Assembly (NCBI GenBank): GCA_003640385.1
Contig: RCAB01000188.1
Coordinates: 7,646 to 71,645, forward strand
Reading direction: 5' to 3'
Source of the DNA: Setaria digitata
Lineage: Eukaryota > Nematoda > Chromadorea > Rhabditida > Setariidae
Length of the DNA stretch: 64,000 nt
This document shows positions 1-12,417 of the stretch, piece by piece; positions within the stretch are counted from its first letter, which is position 1, and every line of letters begins with the position of its first letter. Made by a program: the position numbers and the translations under genes. The notes under the pieces were generated by a model. That model saw only the letters and a list, made by a program, of their open reading frames with translations. It made no database searches and was not told the DNA's origin.

Positions 1-3000
1 CCCCCCCCCCCTCCACCCTATTCAAATGAATATAAAAATTTACTTCACACAGCTACCAAGTGAATTAGCCTCCCTTCATAAAGTACACTTCAAATGCATC
101 TTTTCTTCCTCCTTAACAATTTTACTCTTAAAATTTTTTCTTTTATCATTGATAACAAAAAAGAGAAGTGTACAAAAATGTTTTATCCATTTGATAATTT
201 TGTATTTTGTTGGTTTCTTTTTTTTTTTTTTTATGAAAAAATAGGAAAAAGACTGCTTAAGGGGATGGGAAGTGGAATTTGTGTTCATCTATTGTGTCCT
301 CTTTCATTGTTTGATGATTGCTTTTTTTTTGAATTTCAAAAATAGATGGCCAAAATAGCTAGCAAGTCTAATTTCAATGTTAGCCTGATCACCTATAAAT
401 GTGAAACCCTCAAGAAGTAGCTGTAATTTCCATGGCAACAAAGAATTACGCGTGCGATTTGAGCCAGAACTTTTTTTCTTTTTTTCGTTTGCTGGCTAAT
501 AAGTAACCATACAGTCTAAGCTTTATCAAAATAACATGTTGAAGATTGGAACTCACTCAACAAATGTAAGTAATTAAAGATTAATTAATGAAACAATAGA
601 GATGTGATAGTTATTAGTGGTAATTAGATTTTCAGATAATTCATTCAGTTTCTTTTAGCTTTCTTCGATCTTTAAAAAATTATAAAAGTTAATAAAATTC
701 ATCAAAGAAAGTACAAGAGCGTATAATAAAAGAAAGAAAAGTTTAATTTTTCATTGTGAACTTAACATGCATCAAAATAATAAGCAATGAATATAAACAA
801 CCTAAAGTGATGATTGGATAGACTCTTGAACAAAACGAACTTTCGATACTGTGCATTTTTATAAATTATATTTTTAAATGATTTGAAGGTATAACTTAAT
901 AAATAGAGTAGAAAGAGAAGAGGGAGAGAGGGAGAGAGGGAAAGAGAGAGAGAGAGAGAGATAAAAGGGAGGAAGAAAAGAATCAATTAATTTTGAATTG
1001 TTTCAAAAAATCGTTTGCAATAGGAAAACATACGAGTGGCAGAAGGAAGGGTACGAGAGAGAGAGAGAGAGAGAGGGAGAGAGGGAGAGAAAAAGAGAGA
1101 AGCGGTGGGGAAAAAAGGACATATATAATATTACATATTGTTGGGTGGGTCGTTTGATAGTGAGAATAGAGCAGTTTGAGGACAATCCGGTATAACAGGA
1201 TAAGAAAGGGAACGGAATAAACAAAACGGACCCATAAATTTCGTTTTAATAAAAATAGAATTTAATGTGGGAAATAATTTCGAGAAACTTGTTACTGGAA
1301 TCCTCTCATCAATGGGCCCTTAGTTATTCTCGAATAATGTAATCATCAATACCAATTAATGATTGTCAGCGGTGATGAATTCTGAAACGAACTTTAAGAC
1401 ATTTCAACATTGTAAAAAAAAAAAAAAAACTCTGAGATTGATCGTTTCGAGAAGTAAAACATTTGTAATCAGTCGATAATTTTATGGAAAAGTTCCACAA
1501 CATTCCTTGTGCCGAATAGATCGTTGAGCATCGAATAATGTTTTCATTGAAATGAAATGATTACTCAAAAAAAAAAAATTTAAATAAAATGAAAATATTA
1601 CAACCAAATAACAATTGGCTTTTTAAAACTGAACCATGCTGAAATTCTCATCTTTAGGGGAAAAAGAAACAAAACTGCAATGAATATCTTATCACTGATT
1701 GCAGCCGATGAAATTAGCATGATTATAAAAGATTAAATTCACTTTAATAGCAATTACTTACCAATGCTAAGATGATAAACCGATAAGGCGAAATGATCAA
1801 TTGAAATTTTTCTATAGGATTTACAACTTCTAATTTTTCTTTCGGCTATCTTCACTATACTTTCCTTCCTCAAATTTTCACTCTCGTTTTGATTACATTC
1901 ACTTCAATCATCTACACTTTCTCTTACAAATTAAGGTCTATATTTTCCGGTTAAAAACTCTATCGGACTAAAGTAATGAAGTGATGCTTTCAGCCGTATT
2001 CATTAAAACTCCCTTCGTCAAGTCTGCAGTCATGTTACATAAAAACTTTTTATCAGATTTAAATGCACTCATCAAATCCTTAATAAATTGTCGTAATCGA
2101 ATGACTCCTTTTATCATTTTATCGGATTTTCTTTCACCTAATCGTAAATAAATCAAAGACTTTACATTTTACCGTAAAGTGATATCATTTATCACTGAAG
2201 AATGAATGACTAAATTGCTTAAAATACAACTAATAATAATAACAAAATATTTGAGAAGAAAAAAATTATAAAGAACAATGAAGAAATATTAAAAGAATAA
2301 ATTTATTCTTTCAATACTTGAACACAACATTAATAAAATGTTACAAATGAAAAATAACAGTAATAAATTTGTTAAGCTTGTGGCATCTGTTATTTGAACT
2401 TAGTTTCGAACATATTCTTTCTTAATTCAGCTGTTAGTCTTCATTCGTTGCTATGTCAAAATAAATCTTTTCACTAAATATTTACTCCTCCATTGTTCCA
2501 TTTAATTTTGTTTCTCCACATTCATTTTTTTTTTTTAAATTTTTCTTGAAAAAAAAAAAAAAAAAAGAAAAGAACAAAGGAAAAAATGGAAGAAAAATTT
2601 CATTCTCAATTCGTTTCAGAAGATTTTCTTCGATTGCTTTCCTAATTTCCCACCAATTTATAAACTGTTTTATTTTTTTTTTATTTCGCTACTTTCTGCT
2701 ACTGTTTACTTATCGTTTGTTAATTGACATTGCGAACCTCTTGAATTACATTTAGTTAGTTTGATTATTTAGAAAAGACGAAAAATAAATGTCTCATTTT
2801 TACCTTCGTTCCCATTCAACCTCATTTTACTTAATGTCTTCTCCTCATCCTTTTTTTTTTTTTTTTTTTTTTTCTTAAAACTGGTTTTTATATTACTATT
2901 TTACCCATAATACGGTTCATTTTTGTATTGAACTAGTTTAAATTTCATTTTATTTTATTTATTTTTTGAGAATATTATTTAATACACATTTTAATGATTG

Positions 3001-6000
3001 TGAACCAATTTCCAAATTCTGATAATTTTGTGATCAATTTTGTCATGCTGTAGAAAATAATGAATTTGATTTTAAACTTCATTTATGCCATCCATAAATG
3101 AGGAACCGAAAAACTCCATTAAAATCAAAATGATATATTTATAGAAATTGTAATTTTAGTACCAGAATAGCGGAATTTCTGGGTTAAATTAATCGATTGA
3201 TCAGCCAACCAAATGGTTATGCAATTATTGACTTACCATTTAATTGTCTGAGTGATTTATTGAAAGGAAAATTGGTTTCAAAATTTTTTTGAGAAAACTT
3301 GATTTGGAAGAAAAACTATGAAAAGATTAATTACTTGTAGAACGGGAAAAAAAGATCAGAATAAAGCAGAAAAGCAAAAAAATAAATAATATCTTTGCAC
3401 TTAATTATAAAATAATCATTTCCTGTACCTATCCATCCCAAATTTTCATTTTCGTATTTATAATGACAATTATTGGACGTGGTACTTTTGTTCTTTACAA
3501 GTTTCTTCTTTAAGATGGAAAAAAAAAAATTGATGGAAAATAAAGTTTAATTTTATCTGAATTGGTTTTATTTTCAAAGATCAGCTGAAACATGACGACA
3601 TAAACATGATCACAGAAGAACACACATATTCTTGAGGTACAATGATCCGATAAGTATCACGAAAGAAGCTGATGATAATGGGTATTATCAGATGTCTCAA
3701 TCAGTTGATATGATTGAAATTGAAATTTTTGGTATATATGAATCATTTCATGGTTTAACATTACACAACTGTTTTCAGCAGTATCATACTATAATAGAAT
3801 ATCTATGTTGGTTTTTTTTGCACTGCTGATCTTTATAGCTAATTTAAAAGCTCTTATAAAACACTAAAAATAAATTTTAAAAGTACTGAGATACCATCGA
3901 CTTTCGCAGTCAAATTCTGAAATATAATCGTATGCCGATCAATCAACAGTAATGATAACATATGGACGAATTCGTGAGAAGAAAATATATAAAAATTGAT
4001 TTATGCAATCATGTAAAAGTAAATAGGACTTTTATTTATTTATTTTTGTTTTTTAAACTATTATTGACAATATCACCGAAAAAATAAAGAGCAAAACATT
4101 TTATTATATATAAATATTGAAAAAAATGGTATTATACAAATATTATTGTAAATTGTTATAATAATAAAACTTTATTCCTTCGTCCCAATGCATTTTAAAT
4201 AATAGTTTTTATTTGAAATATGTAAATGTCAATGTACGGATGCTCTCTGAAGAATAAATGTGATTAAATGAAGGATAACAAAAATGAAAAAGAAAAGTGT
4301 TGTTCAAATAAAGGCATAATATGATGGGGAAAATATTTAAATACAAAAATTTGCTAAACATTTAGAAAAGAAAGGAACAGTACTGTCATTTTAATTTACT
4401 AATTAAATTAAAGAAAAACTACTGCTAATTATTGCCATCAAAAAATATTGCTTGCTAATTAACATTTTTTTTTTCGTCTTTGAAATTGGGCAAAGTTACT
4501 GCTGCATTTATAATTAATACTTATTGTTTCAAAACCATCACCAACATTATTTCTTACCATGAATTTAAAGTGGTTTATTATGATTTATAGCTATTTCGGC
4601 TGAACAAATTACATTAGTTTATGATAGAGATATTGTCAAGCTTAAGAAATAAATATATGTAAGCAACAACTTCTCATCATGCTGTAAAATGCAGTAGGCA
4701 ATTGTTTTTCATCTTATTCCAATAAGCTGTCAATCAGTTTGCTCTTGCAAACAAGCAAACAAAACATTTGGTAAATATTTTAAAAAATTCTCAATTTATT
4801 CGATATTTAATTCCGGAACTTTTATCGATTTCTTTCATTTATCAGCAAGAATGTATTACTTTTTCCATTTTCATTTTCCTGTTTTTTTTTTTTTTTTCTC
4901 TTATTCCATATTTTTATTCACCGTAAATTTTTTTCCCAACTATAAGTTGTTAACTTTTCTTTTTGCTATCACTTTGTTTTACTCTTATCATAAAACGATG
5001 CTATGTTAAGGAACAAAGATTAAATGTTAAAGGATAAAATTTCAAAATTTACGCACTCTGCATTAAAATCATACTACTTAGAAACCATACGAATAAAATC
5101 ATTTTCTTTCTAACAATGAAATAACGCTTTATCAGTTAACAACTCTTACAAATTCTCAGACTATCTCAACAGTGTTTCATTTCTAGATATCTGATAAAAA
5201 TTATTGACCAATGCATTTCATCAAATATGTTTGTTGTCTTATCGGTGAAAAGATTGTTATTCTCAAACATATGTTTCTTTCCACAACTGACCCTTTGAAG
5301 AAGGCGAAATATTTATGCTCGTCTAAACATTCGTATTATAAATTGGTGATTTATGGATAAATGAAAAAGCTTCAATATGACTGCGAAATTTAATTAAATG
5401 TACGGAAATTCCGACTAAAATTTAAATAGGATAAATCTGTTGTGAAAAAATATGTAAGTTAAAAATGAAATTTTGAAATTCAATTGATCTGATTGAATAG
5501 AAAATTATATTTTTCATTTACCCACCATAATGGTTGCAACCAATTAAGGTGATAATGATTTTACTTAGTTCTTCTTTTTATAACAACTATAATAGACTAT
5601 AAGTGATTTCGAAACAATCATTTAATTCTGATTCAATTTTTATTAAAAAAATACTCTCTTATCAAGCCAACAGATTGTTAATCGGAGTGTTGACGATTTA
5701 TAATACCTTATCTCAATCAATCAACAATATCCTCTTCTTTCAAATTAACTTTATTACTTAAAAGGAGAAATTTTATCTTACTTTCTTGACGTAACCAATG
5801 CTGTAACTTGAAGCTCTAATTTAACTAATCTAAGGATTTAAAAATGTGTGAAACTTTAAATATTTTGCAACCAATGACTTAACAATCATGTTCAAAACAT
5901 ATTCTTAAAAAAAAAAAAAAAAAAAAAAAAAGAGAATTTCGTGAAAAACAATGAGTGTTTGCTGCTTAGTTGCTGAGAAAACAGTAAGTTGATGAAAATA

Positions 6001-8020
6001 TTTAATTTTGAAGCTGGATGATGTGATGAAGATGAGAACAAATGTTTCGTGACGCATTGTAGGATAAGTTATTAATTTTAGAGAAAAGTAGTTTTGAAAA
6101 AAAAAATCCACTGCTTATTGAAATTTCTTTGTTAGAAATTTAAAAAAGAAAAAAGAAAATCGTTAATGTATGCTATAATAGAGATATTCTAATTATTGTA
6201 AATGTTAATAAATAAAATTAATGTAATAAATAAACTATTAAAATAACAAAATTTGCGATTTCTTTAGGTCTAAACAATTAAGACTTGATAAAACGAATAA
6301 ATGACCGCTTACAAGCGTGGAATCGACAAAAGGCTTCTTATTGTTAAACGTTTCTGAACAATAAAACTTCTGCAGTGTTCTTTTTTCGCAGATCATATTT
6401 CTTTACTCCTAGTTAAATAACGATCCGCAGCATATCACATTTGATTGTAAGCTCCAATCTTAAAAGCCTATTGTCAAATCAGCATTATTCAAAATAACAG
6501 AAACCTTAACTTAAGATATGAACTGAAAAAAAAAAGACTATCCTCTAAAATGGCTTCATTTTAACGACCGAGAAAAAGGAAACATTTTAAACGACAGCTG
6601 ATGTTGTAAAATCATAACCCATGTATTCGCTGCTACATTAAAAACAAGCTTGTAAGGTCTTTTTGCCTTTATAACTGGAAAGAAAGTATCACTTTACATT
6701 TTAGTGCAAGCTGACTTAACGCTTACTAAAAATTCTTTTAATTAAATAAAAGTGTCATATTCGAAATTGGAATCTGTCCAATTTGTCCTCCTGTCGGCAT
6801 TCCCGCACAACCTAGTTTGTATGCAGTCCCTTAATTATGAAATATGAATGAATAAAAAGGATTTTCAAATCCCAGACTTCTACTGCCTTAAATTTAAAAG
6901 CATATAGTGGGTACATCCTTTTCTTTAAAGAAAAATTCATGGCGCCCGATTTAAAAGATTTCATTAACAAAGATTGGTCTATCTTCTTTCTAAAATGTTC
7001 GACGTCCCAAAAAAAAAAAAAAAAAAAATCTTTGCACTTCGACCCAAGTACAGTATATATGACATAATTCATTCTTAGGAGCAAATCTAAACCGAAAACA
7101 CACTACCATTATGTGGAATGAAATATACTTAAAAGAAAAAATGAAGCATTTAGTCGAAGAACTTCAGAGAAGTTTTATTTGGAACGATTATGTTTTTCTG
7201 GACACCGTTCGGCAAGGATATTTTATGGTACAAGATATTTATGTGGTATACAGGTAATATGGCAACGTAAAAAAAGGGAATACAGCAAAGCACAGAAACA
7301 TGCTACAAAACATCTTCGTAAAAAAGCAAAGCAACACAAACACTCACACAAACCGATAAAAAAGTGCTATAGCCGTTTTTCGAATTAACAGAATTTAAGT
7401 GTTTGGAAAATGGCAGACAGTTACAAAATTTAATTGGAACAGGAATTTTTCTAACAATTTTTCAAAATGATGATACCATACTTAAATTCTGTTGACTGAA
7501 ACATCTTCCTTTTGCAAATGTTTAAAAATACCATATTTCCATTATAGCTTTAAGCAACAGAAGTATTTATAAAAAATGGTTCACTATATTGTCAAACCTG
7601 TTTGGTAGTCAATAATACTAACAAGATATTTTATGCCCAATCATAGATCAATTACTAAAATGACAGAATTTATGGTGTGTTGAGAGTCATTTCAAAGTAT
7701 TCCGCAAAGACAGAAAAAGCAAACAAATCGCCAGAAAAAGCAGACTTGAATTAAGGGACAAAAGACATGCATTATTCAAAAGAATATTACAGTGTACCGT
7801 TTCTTTTGAAAGCGAACTCTTTTGGAATACTACAGAAGTGAGTTCTTTTTCATCTGTTTTTTTTTTCTTTTTTTTTTTAAGCATAAAGAGCGAAAATTCA
7901 AAACAACCCTAATAGGACAGATATTTAAAAGCTTACCCTTGTCGGAAGAAAAAAGCTTCAAAAATTACCACTGGATCGATGGGAATAATTTACAAAAAAA
8001 AGGGTCATGTCAGCTCCCCT
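1..8020. other. gene-poor AT-rich region
   Basis: I found no coding region I can support here. The open frames are short, low in complexity and dominated by Phe/Lys runs from poly-T and poly-A tracts, for example the 20-25 base A run near 5,908-5,931 and the A run near 7,010-7,027. None shows a recognisable domain or a chain of exons with matching phase. No tRNA or rRNA signature was seen. The purine tract near 0.9-1.1 kb is listed separately. Distant 5' exons or regulatory elements of the gene ending at 8,021 cannot be located here, because that gene starts on the far side at 9,476. Confidence 0.5.
907..1104. repeat. paired GA-rich purine tracts (mirror-like)
   Basis: Two nearly pure purine blocks, 907-991 and 1,054-1,104, flank a short ordinary spacer. 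The first runs from GGGAGAGAGG units into (GA)n. The second runs from (GA)n into GGGAGAGAGG units, so the pair reads as a mirror image. Polypurine mirror repeats can form intramolecular triplex DNA in general; here that is inference only. The open frames across both blocks are Arg/Glu or Leu/Ser artefacts. Confidence 0.75.
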
Positions 8021-9476
8021 TTATTTTCTAGTCCCACGTCTTCTCGCTTCCTGAATCATCTCTTCTTCCAGTGTTTCTAACAGATCTAATCGCGGTATTT
8101 TTGGCTCTGGTTCGAAACTGAAAAAAAATAATTCCAATTAAAACTACTAAGAACTATGAAATCATACTTTTTGAAACAAAGGTTTTCTAAACTGTATGAA
8201 ATTTTTAGAATGATTGAAATATTAGACAAGTTCCTGAAATACCATGAAACATCAGTGCGACAGACACTATCAACTTCACGCAAGGAAATTGTTATTTCAA
8301 TACGGCTTACTCTTACAAAGCAAATTTTCTGGATCCAATGTCAGTAAGCCCTGAAATATTTAAGAAGGACTAATTTATCCGAAATGTTTACCCGAAAGCA
8401 ACATAATCACCATCACGATCTTTCATTGTAGCCCAAGTGAATGGCGCGTTTTTATAACCTGAAAAATTAAGCGTTATTATAATTGGGTAAGATAAAGCTT
8501 ATTTTTTTTAAACAATTAAACTATTGCATATAACAGCGAAAAAGAAAACCTAAGTGTTATCTCTTTGACATCTTTTGTATCCAACAAAATATCGAATTCT
8601 TTCCTTTAGATTTAGATGTGAAATCTATGAATAAAAAATTAACTCTTAGTCATGATTATAATTTCTTCTTTTCCTCTAAGATTTCAAATATTACCTAAGT
8701 AGTAAATTAAAAAATAGTAAAATAAATTAAACAACTGTAGAGAACACTATATTTATTAAAGCAAACAAACATTATTTCACAACTCTTACTTCCTATCGTC
8801 ATCTTTCAGTGATTCCCAAGACTGAAGAAATCCCTGTTATAAGAGGAACGGATTAATAAACTACTAGGAAAACTGAACTTCGGACCTACCTAATAAGCTA
8901 TCATGATAATTAGGTTTGGAAAAGGTTACACTGTAAATCTTTTACTGCACCTCGTCCTAATTCCTCTACCTCACGATTTGAAAAAATATACAAGTACGAA
9001 TCGGAGACAGACAACTACAATATTGCCAACGAAAGAAAAAAAAAAAAAAAAATGATGGGTCTTACTTCGATCAATGACGATCTCAATTTTTGCGGAGGCA
9101 TAATAAGCAATAAGTACAAGTACGATCGCCCAGGCAATAACCTGACCTTGAATTGGATATAACTCAAAGCCATGAAAGCCCAAATGATGCCGAAAGCTAA
9201 AAAAAAAGAGCAAAATCAAGATTTCCACTCCGTAAACTCTTATCTACAAATTAATCGATCTTTGAATGAAACGAACTTCGTGAATGGTTCATTTTGTTCT
9301 GCACTAAATGGGTCCGACTTTCTTGCTGCTTTTTCCACTAAACTTTTCGCTTCTTTACCAACTTCAACTTTACATCGAATTGGTCCAGCAGTTTTGGAGA
9401 AATAACGAACTGCTTTCAAGGTAAGCACCCTCTGGACGTGCACTGGGCGTACGCTAAGTGATAGTAGTCCATGCAT
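8021..9476 (-). CDS. small single-pass membrane protein, probably mitochondrial (unrecognised family)
   Basis: This is a four-exon model: 9476-9277, 9196-9066, 8458-8392 and 8117-8021, in consistent phase and giving 164 residues. Start: the ATG lies two bases after a T-rich run ending in ACAG, a likely spliced-leader acceptor. The N-terminus (SVRPVHVQRVLTLKAVRYFS) is basic, hydroxylated and free of acidic residues, as in mitochondrial presequences. One membrane segment, VIAWAIVLVLIAYYA, lies near residues 85-100. A soluble tail follows, with APFTWATMKDRDGDYVAFGF and a charged C-terminal helix ending EARRRGTRK. The size and layout resemble accessory respiratory-chain or assembly subunits, but I do not recognise the family. 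The exon 1 donor (GAA|GTTCGT) is weak. An alternative donor 10-20 bases downstream would give a different middle frame, so the junction near 9,277 is the least secure. An AATAAA overlaps the stop codon. The existence of a gene is more certain than its exact exon 1/2 join. Confidence 0.7.
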
Positions 9477-9478
9477 TT

Positions 9479-9491
9479 CTGTAAAAAAAAA
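9479..9491 (-). promoter_or_regulatory. probable spliced-leader trans-splice acceptor
   Basis: On the minus strand a run of T residues ends in ACAG, two bases before the ATG at 9,476. No upstream exon is needed, so trans-splicing of a leader is the simplest reading. The same arrangement recurs at other genes in this window. Confidence 0.55.
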
Positions 9492-11585
9492 AGAAAAAAA
9501 CATTTAACTGCAGCGTCGAAATTATAAAGAAATACAACTACTTATCTATGAGTCGTCTAGAATATTACATACGGCAGGATAATCAGCACAAAAAAATGGG
9601 GGTTTTTTAAAAAGAAAAAAAAAAATGTGTGCCATGCCCTAATATGACACATGTGTCGAAGTTGAAATCGAAACTTTCCAACACCATATCATTTGCTCGT
9701 TAATAGATCCTACAACAACTTTAAGCAGCCACAATGAAAATCACCTTGGTAACGAAGAATTACGGTAGTCGCAAAAACTCGCCAACGACTGAAACATAAC
9801 CAACTATACTACTGATTAGGTCTCAAGGAAATAAACTGCTACCTATGATTACATTTGCTATCACCGAATCACTAGAGAAAGAATGGATGGTTAAAGGATC
9901 GCTTGAACAAATACGTGCAGCGCGCTTTAAACGACAAAGCGCGACCCGATACATGGAAAATCCCCATGATTATGAATTATCTTGTGGGGAAAAAAAAATA
10001 CAGGAAATACTGATGAAGAGAGACCTTACTGGAAAAGAAGTCCTCTACATGTTAAATATAAAAGGAAAGGATACGACAGTACATTTGGAAATATCAAAGT
10101 AAGCAAACTGCATCTGGGAAACGATTATATTATAATCTCTCAAAGATGCTATGTGATCAATTGTGTCAGCATTACTATCTAAGCCCTGTGTAGCTGAAGA
10201 TTCAGCTCTTCTAAATCGCTCTCCACTGATCATTCTTCATTTTTTCCACTTCTGTCCCACGACTTCTTTTACATCTTATCATTTTCCTACATTCCCGGAC
10301 TCTAATGATAACCCGGATTTCCGGATAAGGTATGCACAGCTCAGTGTACTGGGACGAAAAACAAGAAACAAGACCACCCGACAAGAGAATGAGCGCAGCA
10401 ACTGCAGTGAGCGATTTTCATTCAGAAGTAAAAAGTGATTACCATCATGCAAATTTCGTGGTAAGACCACCAGATTTAAATATGACGATTGCTACGTGAC
10501 AAATGAAGAATTTTGTCCCTGGTGTTGAAATGGATCGGCGCAGTGCCCTTTAAGCATGGTGTTTAGCTGCGAAGCTGGTGTCAGTTTTGTACTAGTCGAC
10601 TGTTCATGAGGTGTGGTACTGTGTTGTCGGAGGACGTGCCTTTCTCGTCTGTCCGGTTTTCCGATTTGACAGAGTGCAAGAAGTGATGCGGTGGCTGCAC
10701 GAGGTGGTACCAGCACCGCCGAGATGCCTCCCGGTTATCCGGTTTGACAAGCCCAACATGACAATACAGTGGTTCCATAAAAGGATAATGTCAGCATTGG
10801 TGGGAATCCATCCGATTCGTGCCAGTACAGTGGTTGCCCACATACACTGCATATAGCTTAAGATTGGAATTTGTGTAGCACATCTTCTAGAAATAGTGGT
10901 CTCGTTGTGCTTTTCTTCCAAGGTAGTACCTAGTTTACCGAAATCTTGTCGTTCAACTTGGTATGATCTTCAGACAGAAGTGTACAGTTCCAATTGCAGT
11001 CTCATTTCGATCAAGTCCCTTCATAAGCTCACTTTTCTTTAGTAATTTGCAGGATTGGTGCGGTAGCCGAGCAGTTCATTAATTTATTATGCTACTTAAT
11101 TTAGTCAAAAATACTCCGCCTTACCATTTCCGCATCCTATTGCTTTACAGATTTAATGATTTCATGAGATAACTTGAGAGATGAGAATACAATTATTTCA
11201 TAGTTTTACCATTAAGAGAAATTCAGCAGAGAAGTTTGGCACACCGACTGAGTTCTGGAAGCTGCTGACTTGTAGGTAGTTGCTGAATACACGAGCGAGA
11301 TTGATGCAGCATCTATACACGCAATATTCTACAATCGCTTTGTTCATTTTGTTATAAAGGTCGCCTTCTAGTCTTAACTCAATATCCATATTTCTATTTA
11401 GTTTCTCAACTAAGTGTTTGTCATGGAGGCTGGATTCATTAACTCGACCGTCCCAGAACTCTCTCAGAGCCCCAGTGGGAAAAGGTATTTTTTTTTCTTT
11501 TTTTTTTTTTTAGGAAGAATTAGTTCGAATTTTAGTTTTGATTTGTTTAGAACATTGATTTGAAAGAAGTCTGGTAGCGCGGATG
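9492..11585. other. intergenic region between divergent genes
   Basis: This stretch separates the minus-strand membrane-protein gene from the plus-strand RING gene. It holds the promoters of both and the CCGGTT-rich repeat region listed separately. One 85-residue frame at 9,845-10,102 (+) has a mixed, fairly natural composition but no recognised domain, no matching exon on either side and no support beyond being open. I do not call it a gene. Confidence 0.45.
10296..10862. repeat. possible remnant of a non-autonomous DNA transposon with CCGGTT/TTTGACA modules
   Basis: The region is richer in GC and CpG than its surroundings. It carries two related 19-base modules 79 bp apart: CCGGTTTTCCGATTTGACA at 10,652-10,670 and CCGGTTATCCGGTTTGACA at 10,731-10,749. 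A third, related block in opposite orientation, ACCCGGATTTCCGGATAAGG, lies at 10,311-10,330. CAGTGGTT occurs twice further right, near 10,770 and 10,829. Alternating CCGG and GGATAA blocks close to CAGTG are reminiscent of pogo/Tigger-type terminal repeats. I could not delimit matching terminal inverted repeats or a target-site duplication. The 81- and 105-residue frames across it repeat the motif (LSNRITG, LSNRKTG) and are by-products of the repeat. Confidence 0.35.
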
Positions 11586-11593
11586 CTTTGCAG
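11586..11593 (+). promoter_or_regulatory. probable spliced-leader acceptor upstream of the RING gene
   Basis: CTTTGCAG ends seven bases before the ATG at 11,601. This fixes that ATG as the start in preference to the in-frame ATG at 11,583, which would be removed from the mature transcript by trans-splicing. Confidence 0.5.
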
Positions 11594-11600
11594 ATTCATT

Positions 11601-12417
11601 ATGTCCTGTGCGATTTGCTCGGAAACTATTTCTGCTGACGATGTTTCAGCTCTTCATTGCGGACACTTGTTTCATTTCATGTGCATCATGTACTTCTTCT
11701 TATACGTGAGCTTTCTCCAATTTTTCATTAAAATTTCAGTTTGTTCTGTCTGCGTAATTAGGGTTGAACAGATGTAATCCACTAAATTTTCTTCATGGCG
11801 ACTAGACTTTGTACAAAACTTTATCAATTTTTTTTCTGTTCTTTTTGTAATTTTAGGGTTGGACGTCGTGCCCTGAATGTCAGAGACCGTCGGAAATGGG
11901 AGACATTGTGCCACAACTCTATTTCGATGGAAGTTCGGACGAGACTTCAGAGATGGCGAAGAAAATGGAGAATTACCGTGATGTCCTGCGGAAGGTATTT
12001 ATTTCTTCGCATTCTTTTTTTTATAACTGGTTGAAACTCAGGTTGCATTTCCAAAATTTTAAAATGAAAGAAAGAAACCGAAATTGTGAAGCCAGCAATG
12101 GAAAACGCTTAGTTTCTTTAGGTAAGGAGTGAATAGCAGTTACCAATGCTTCAGTAAAACCGTAATTTTGAATAATTAAAGTGTAAGAAAGGAAAACACT
12201 GTTTTGAATGCTGGAAAAAGTAACTGTTTTAAATTCTAAATCCCATGCTCAGCTGCACAAAGCTTACCTGGACAATGCCGTATTGGAAAAAAAGGACCTG
12301 GATTCGGCAGTGGAAAAACTCAAATTGACGAGAGATAATCTTGATTTGAAGAAAAAGTGCATGGAACTAAGTCGAGAAAACCGAGCGCTGAAGGAATTGC
12401 TGAAGATGGAGCCTTAA
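11601..12417 (+). CDS. trul-1: TRAIP-like RING-finger E3 ubiquitin ligase (short form)
   Basis: There are three exons, 11601-11705, 11857-11994 and 12253-12417, all joined in phase 0, for 135 residues. The N-terminus is a RING: C3-x2-C6-x13-C20-x-H22-x2-H25-x2-C28-x11-C40-x2-C43. The block SALHCGHLFHFMC followed by W-T-S-CPEC and then PQLYFDGSSDE parallels TRAIP (VAAIHCGHTFH..., then LFFD). Residues about 60-135 form a heptad-like coiled coil (LEKKDLDSAVEKLKLTRDNL). TRAIP/NOPO proteins ubiquitinate the replisome in the nucleus during replisome unloading and interstrand-crosslink repair. The C. elegans homologue is TRUL-1, which is the basis for the symbol. Vertebrate TRAIP is about 470 residues and ends in a PCNA-binding motif, whereas this product stops soon after the first coiled coil. 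The stretch YFFLY between C28 and C40 is unusually hydrophobic, so the exon 1 end could be slightly different. An AATAAA lies at 12,911. Confidence 0.8.

Noticed and set aside
9845..10102. 85-residue plus frame with a natural-looking composition (SLEQIRAARFKRQSATRY)
   Set aside because: It lacks a recognised domain, a fitting start context and neighbouring exons. It is open by chance as far as I can tell.
10604..10921. 105-residue minus frame and 81-residue plus frame
   Set aside because: They cross the CCGGTT repeat modules. The repeated LSNR-x-TG in the translation comes from the DNA repeat, and no family is recognised.
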